Under the pieces are notes generated by a model. It was not told the origin of the DNA and searched no databases. It was given only the letters and a program-made list of their open reading frames with translations. A stretch of 57,332 nt of DNA, taken from Campylobacterota bacterium (lineage in GTDB: Bacteria; Campylobacterota; Campylobacteria; Campylobacterales; Sulfurimonadaceae). Both the position numbers and the translations under genes were made by a program. Every line of letters begins with the position of its first letter. The stretch's first letter is position 1. The DNA lies in NCBI GenBank assembly GCA_013607635.1, contig VCAY01000004.1, forward strand, positions 1 to 57,332, written 5' to 3'. Positions 54,122 to 57,332 of the stretch are shown here, one piece after another.

Positions 54122-55858
54122 CTATCCATTTAAAAACCCCATAGATTTCTCGCTGTCAAAGTTACCACTTTTTTCACGCTCAATCTCCTCGATAAAGTCA
54201 CGTAATGTAAAAAGTGGTTCCTCTTTCACTGCAACTCTGTAGGCTGTATTTTTGACGATCAAACTGATCTGCCCACCTGTCAGTGAGTACTCTGCTAGTT
54301 GTGCCACCTCAAAACCATCCTCATACGGTGCTTCTTTTGGCAGCATCAACTCCCAAAGCTGCTCTCTTTGCGCTTTGTTCGGTTTTTTAAACTCAATCTT
54401 GTAGTTAAATCTTCTCGAAAACGCTTTGTCGATATTTTCAAGTAAGTTCGTTGTCGCGATCAACATCCCTTTAAAGTTTTCAATCTGTTCTAAAAAGATA
54501 TTTTGCATCTGGTTATGCATCTGATCTGCGCCTGTAATGTTGCCACTGCTTCTAGCTCCTAAAAACTGATCTGCTTCATTAAGCAATAAAATAGGCTCTG
54601 TTTTTGTTTTCTCACACAGTTCATAATAGCTCTCAAAGATCTTTCTAACGTTCTTCTCACTCTCACCCACATACATTGAGAGGATTTTTGAACAGTCAAA
54701 CGCGAGTACCTGTCGCTTGAGTGATTTTGCCAAGGAGTACGCTGTCATCGTTTTACCGGTTCCCGCTGCCCCGTAAAAAATAATGCGTGCATCGATCCCT
54801 GACTTTTTCTTTTTAATCCCCCATTTCACTAACCTGCTTACCACCTCTTTATCAACTTGTCGCATTAAATTTTCAAGTGTTTCTCTGGTGCTCTTATGTA
54901 ATACAACATCATCTAAGGAACTCTCAGGCTCCACAAGCTCAAAGATATCCTGCTCTTCCACAAGTGCACCCAGCTTCAGGCGGGTCACTTTTTTCGATTT
55001 TTGTGGGTGCATAATGCTTTGTAGTACATCATCGACGATGTAAAAAGCGCGCGATATCCCACCAAAGGGGTTGAGCATCTCTTCGTAGTCAATGATGTTA
55101 TTCTCTATGAGGTTTGAGCCATCCTCCAAAAGGGAGCGGTTTTTGATCCGCTCATACTCATCAAGTGAAATAAGATCGATCAGCGTGTTCATCTCACGAA
55201 GTGAAGCATCGCTGGAGCTGTACTCCTCACGAAGCAGTGCCAAAAAGATCACCTGCTCGTAACTGTTTATCTTCTTTTGTTTAAAAAACTTATCAAGCAC
55301 CAGCTCTTCTGCTGTTTGCTCAACACGCTCTTGTATCCTTTTTTCTAGCAGTTGGAGTTTATTTTGCACTCTATCGATCCCCAAAGAGTGCTCATGCACA
55401 TTTTGGCGGATCACACGCATCTTTTGATAGAGCTCAATGCGAAAAAACTGATCTTGAAGATACTCCAGATGATCCAAATAGGGCTTTACTTCCGGCAAAT
55501 CAAGATCGAGTGAGCCCTCTTGAAGCAGTTTTAAAAACGATGGGGTCAGCCCAACAGCAGTGTTTAAAAGCTCAAGCGGTGTCACATCGGCTATCTTGAT
55601 GGGGGTAAAACTTTGTTGATGCAGCCAGCCAAGCTCCAGTAGATTTTTGACATACTTCAAATACCCCAAATATTGATAACTCTCACCCTTGTAAAGCTCC
55701 TGCACCATTTGAATAACAAGCACATCATCCTCTCCAGCCACATAACGCTGTGTGATGTAGTGAAGCATATTTGCCTCTTCTACCGTACACTTTAACTGGT
55801 TATATATCTCACTTTTGGTCACATCCTGCGCATTTAAAAAATCAACTAACGTTTCCAA
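54122..55858 (-). CDS. AAA ATPase with large N-terminal helical domain
   Basis: The 578-residue protein starts at TTG after AAGGAAGAG. The first 320 residues are helical and of unknown fold. The C-terminal AAA module has Walker A GAAGTGKT (about 360-367), Walker B ILLLNEADQFLG with Asn in place of the common Asp, and the arginine-finger region DKAFSRRFNYKIEF. It resembles bacterial AAA proteins with an NEAD-type Walker B. It may remodel an unknown protein partner. It lies 9 bases after nfo. Confidence 0.75.
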   Translation of the reverse strand: METLVDFLNAQDVTKSEIYNQLKCTVEEANMLHYITQRYVAGEDDVLVIQMVQELYKGESYQYLGYLKYVKNLLELGWLHQQSFTPIKIADVTPLELLNTAVGLTPSFLKLLQEGSLDLDLPEVKPYLDHLEYLQDQFFRIELYQKMRVIRQNVHEHSLGIDRVQNKLQLLEKRIQERVEQTAEELVLDKFFKQKKINSYEQVIFLALLREEYSSSDASLREMNTLIDLISLDEYERIKNRSLLEDGSNLIENNIIDYEEMLNPFGGISRAFYIVDDVLQSIMHPQKSKKVTRLKLGALVEEQDIFELVEPESSLDDVVLHKSTRETLENLMRQVDKEVVSRLVKWGIKKKKSGIDARIIFYGAAGTGKTMTAYSLAKSLKRQVLAFDCSKILSMYVGESEKNVRKIFESYYELCEKTKTEPILLLNEADQFLGARSSGNITGADQMHNQMQNIFLEQIENFKGMLIATTNLLENIDKAFSRRFNYKIEFKKPNKAQREQLWELMLPKEAPYEDGFEVAQLAEYSLTGGQISLIVKNTAYRVAVKEEPLFTLRDFIEEIEREKSGNFDSEKSMGFLNG

Positions 55859-55866
55859 ACTCTTCC

Positions 55867-56757
55867 TTAAAAAATATTCTCAAAAGAGTACAAAAGTGCG
55901 ATCTCATCAGCCCAGATCGACGCATCGATCGTCTCTAACACCAGCGGAATATCATCCATTCTAGGATCGTTCATGATAAACCTAAAAGCATCAAGCCCTA
56001 TCGCACCAAGCCCAAGGGAGTGGTGTCTGTCCACACGGCTGCCAAGCGGTGGTTTGGAGTCGTTGATATGCATTCCGCTTAAGTACTCAAAACCGACAAT
56101 CTTACCAAACGCCTCCCATGTCGCATCGTACGCCTCACGGGTTCTTATGTCATAACCCGCTGTAAACAGATGACAGGTATCGATACACACCCCTACACGA
56201 CTTTTATCCTCTACTTTGTCAATAATGTACGCCAGATGTTCAAACTTATACCCAAGGTTTGTCCCCTGCCCTGCGGTATTTTCAATCACCGCTTTGACAC
56301 CGCTTGTTTGATCTAAAGCGATGTTGATCGACTCTGCTATCACATCAAGACAGCCATTTTCCATCTCACTTATACGTTTAGGGTCCTTTTTCTCTTTGGC
56401 TGAGAGTTTCACAAGGTGGCTTCCGGGGTGAAAATTGAGCTTGTCAAGTCCAAGCACTTCACACCTTTGCAACTCATCAATGAATGCGTGACGACTTTTT
56501 TGCAGTTTCTCATCTTCAGGGTGTCCAAGGTTGATAAGATAAGAATCGTGTGGCAAGATATGCTTTGGCTCGATCCCCGATGCCTCTAGGGTTGCAAACC
56601 ATCTATCGAGTGTTTTGGCATCAAACGGTTTGGCATCCCACCTTTTTTGGTTTTTTGTAAACAAAGCAAACGCTTTGGCTCCAATCTCTTGCGCATTGGT
56701 GATTGCGTTAAATACTCCTCCATTTGCACTTGTGTGTGCTCCTACAAATTTTGCCAT
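55867..56757 (-). CDS. nfo: Endonuclease IV (AP endonuclease)
   Basis: The 296-residue protein is the zinc-dependent endonuclease IV, which cuts at abasic sites. Visible are [15 protein letters not shown] at the start with the first His ligand, NFHPGSHL near residue 111, [14 protein letters not shown] near 162, [17 protein letters not shown] near 193, and [21 protein letters not shown] near 235. Length is normal. Start and upstream stop share one base (TAATG). Confidence 0.96.
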   Translation of the reverse strand: MAKFVGAHTSANGGVFNAITNAQEIGAKAFALFTKNQKRWDAKPFDAKTLDRWFATLEASGIEPKHILPHDSYLINLGHPEDEKLQKSRHAFIDELQRCEVLGLDKLNFHPGSHLVKLSAKEKKDPKRISEMENGCLDVIAESINIALDQTSGVKAVIENTAGQGTNLGYKFEHLAYIIDKVEDKSRVGVCIDTCHLFTAGYDIRTREAYDATWEAFGKIVGFEYLSGMHINDSKPPLGSRVDRHHSLGLGAIGLDAFRFIMNDPRMDDIPLVLETIDASIWADEIALLYSFENIF

Positions 56758-57224
56758 TATTTTGTATCCTTTATTTTTATCAGTATGTTGTTTTTTCTGT
56801 CTTTAAAATAGGTTTGATATCTATTGACAATATAGCGAATATCCACTTCCGGAGTTTTGATCGTCTGGGAGAACTCCCCGTCACTTCGCTGCACCCCTTC
56901 ACCATTATAAATAGGTTTTCCAAGCAATATATTTTTCAGCAAATCGGGTGGATAAGCATCATAAAGGTAGGTGTCATTAAATGAACTTTTTGTCATACAC
57001 CCCTCACCCCTTACACAAACCATCCCATCGATCTCAATGCCCAGCAGCGCCTTACCAACCACATACAACTCCAACTGCACACCACCGTTACTGCTTGAGA
57101 GATACCCAAGATCTGCAAACTTGATCTGTGGAGTTTTCAGTGTTACCATTTTTGGTTTTCGTTCATACTGTTTTGTGCTACATCCGGCAAACAAAACAAT
57201 CAGCACCAATGCGACATATCTCAT
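56757..57224 (-). CDS. Putative outer-membrane or periplasmic lipoprotein
   Basis: The 155-residue protein begins with a lipoprotein signal peptide, [15 protein letters not shown], with Cys at position 15 as the lipidation site. The rest has no motif that I can name; it is mixed beta/alpha with [21 protein letters not shown] near the end. It resembles small unknown lipoproteins of Campylobacterota. It is the first gene of the minus-strand run with nfo and the AAA gene. Confidence 0.7.
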   Translation of the reverse strand: MRYVALVLIVLFAGCSTKQYERKPKMVTLKTPQIKFADLGYLSSSNGGVQLELYVVGKALLGIEIDGMVCVRGEGCMTKSSFNDTYLYDAYPPDLLKNILLGKPIYNGEGVQRSDGEFSQTIKTPEVDIRYIVNRYQTYFKDRKNNILIKIKDTK

Positions 57225-57332
57225 ACTCTACACCTTTCTCCCGTATTATAGTCAATTATTTTGCAAATTCTCATAAAATAACTCTCGTTATATGCTCCCA
57301 TTCAAAAGATGCTCCAGAAGAAAAAAAGTTTA
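57225..57332 (-). promoter_or_regulatory. Promoter region of the lipoprotein-nfo-AAA operon
   Basis: On the minus strand TATAAT lies at 57250-57245, 21 bases before the lipoprotein ATG, with a GGAGAAAGG ribosome-binding site between them. The remaining 80 bases reach the window edge; nothing there can be supported as a gene. Confidence 0.5.

Noticed and set aside
57293..57332. Possible start of a plus-strand gene at the window end
   Set aside because: Only 13 codons are visible and there is no ribosome-binding site.

Overview
The window looks like chromosomal DNA of a Campylobacterota (Epsilonproteobacteria) member close to Sulfurimonas and its relatives. The evidence is the moderately AT-rich composition, a complex I operon without normal nuoE/nuoF but with tandem nuoG genes, the futalosine-pathway menaquinone gene mqnD, and gene blocks that I recall from Campylobacter: rqcH-small gene-cdsA-dxr-tsaD, murB-fliQ, recA-eno-ftsB-like-AMIN, and nuoN-pflA. 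The species assignment is inference; there is no rRNA in the window.

Layout. 1-3670: cobalamin ring-synthesis methyltransferases and hydrolase (cobM/cbiF, cbiG, cbiH on +, cbiL on -), with a strongly structured leader in front of cbiH. 3745-10235: a complete Wadjet (jetABCD) anti-plasmid condensin/nuclease system whose last gene overlaps the housekeeping gene rqcH. 10232-17589: rqcH, a small acidic protein, cdsA, an unknown gene carrying an in-frame GC-rich palindromic element, dxr, a single-chain restriction-modification-specificity enzyme, and tsaD. 17708-21053: tpx, an outer-membrane barrel, then murB, fliQ and mqnD on -. 21236-28409: a DUF4143-type AAA protein, recA, eno, an FtsB-like protein, an AMIN-domain protein, mgtE and a CNNM/HlyC-type transporter. 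28433-29542: a small accessory patch with a decayed MntA-like nucleotidyltransferase and a MazEF-type toxin-antitoxin pair. 29568-49409 (-): the nuoA-to-nuoN operon followed by pflA. 49606-57224 (-): a DUF1302 outer-membrane protein, a LolA-like sorting protein and an RND exporter as one cassette, then an AAA ATPase, endonuclease IV and a lipoprotein.

How it fits together. Complex I here would reduce menaquinone (mqnD is in the window) and build proton-motive force for the flagellar motor (pflA, fliQ). Its electron-input module is unusual: a tiny NuoE-position protein plus a fusion of the NuoF iron-sulfur region with a GltD-type flavoprotein. Two DNA-defence systems (Wadjet and the R-M-S fusion) sit against or inside the conserved rqcH-tsaD block. 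The most interesting items are the four-way-junction leader before cbiH, the NuoF/GltD fusion with one cluster cysteine missing, the in-frame palindromic element, and the Wadjet-rqcH coupling.
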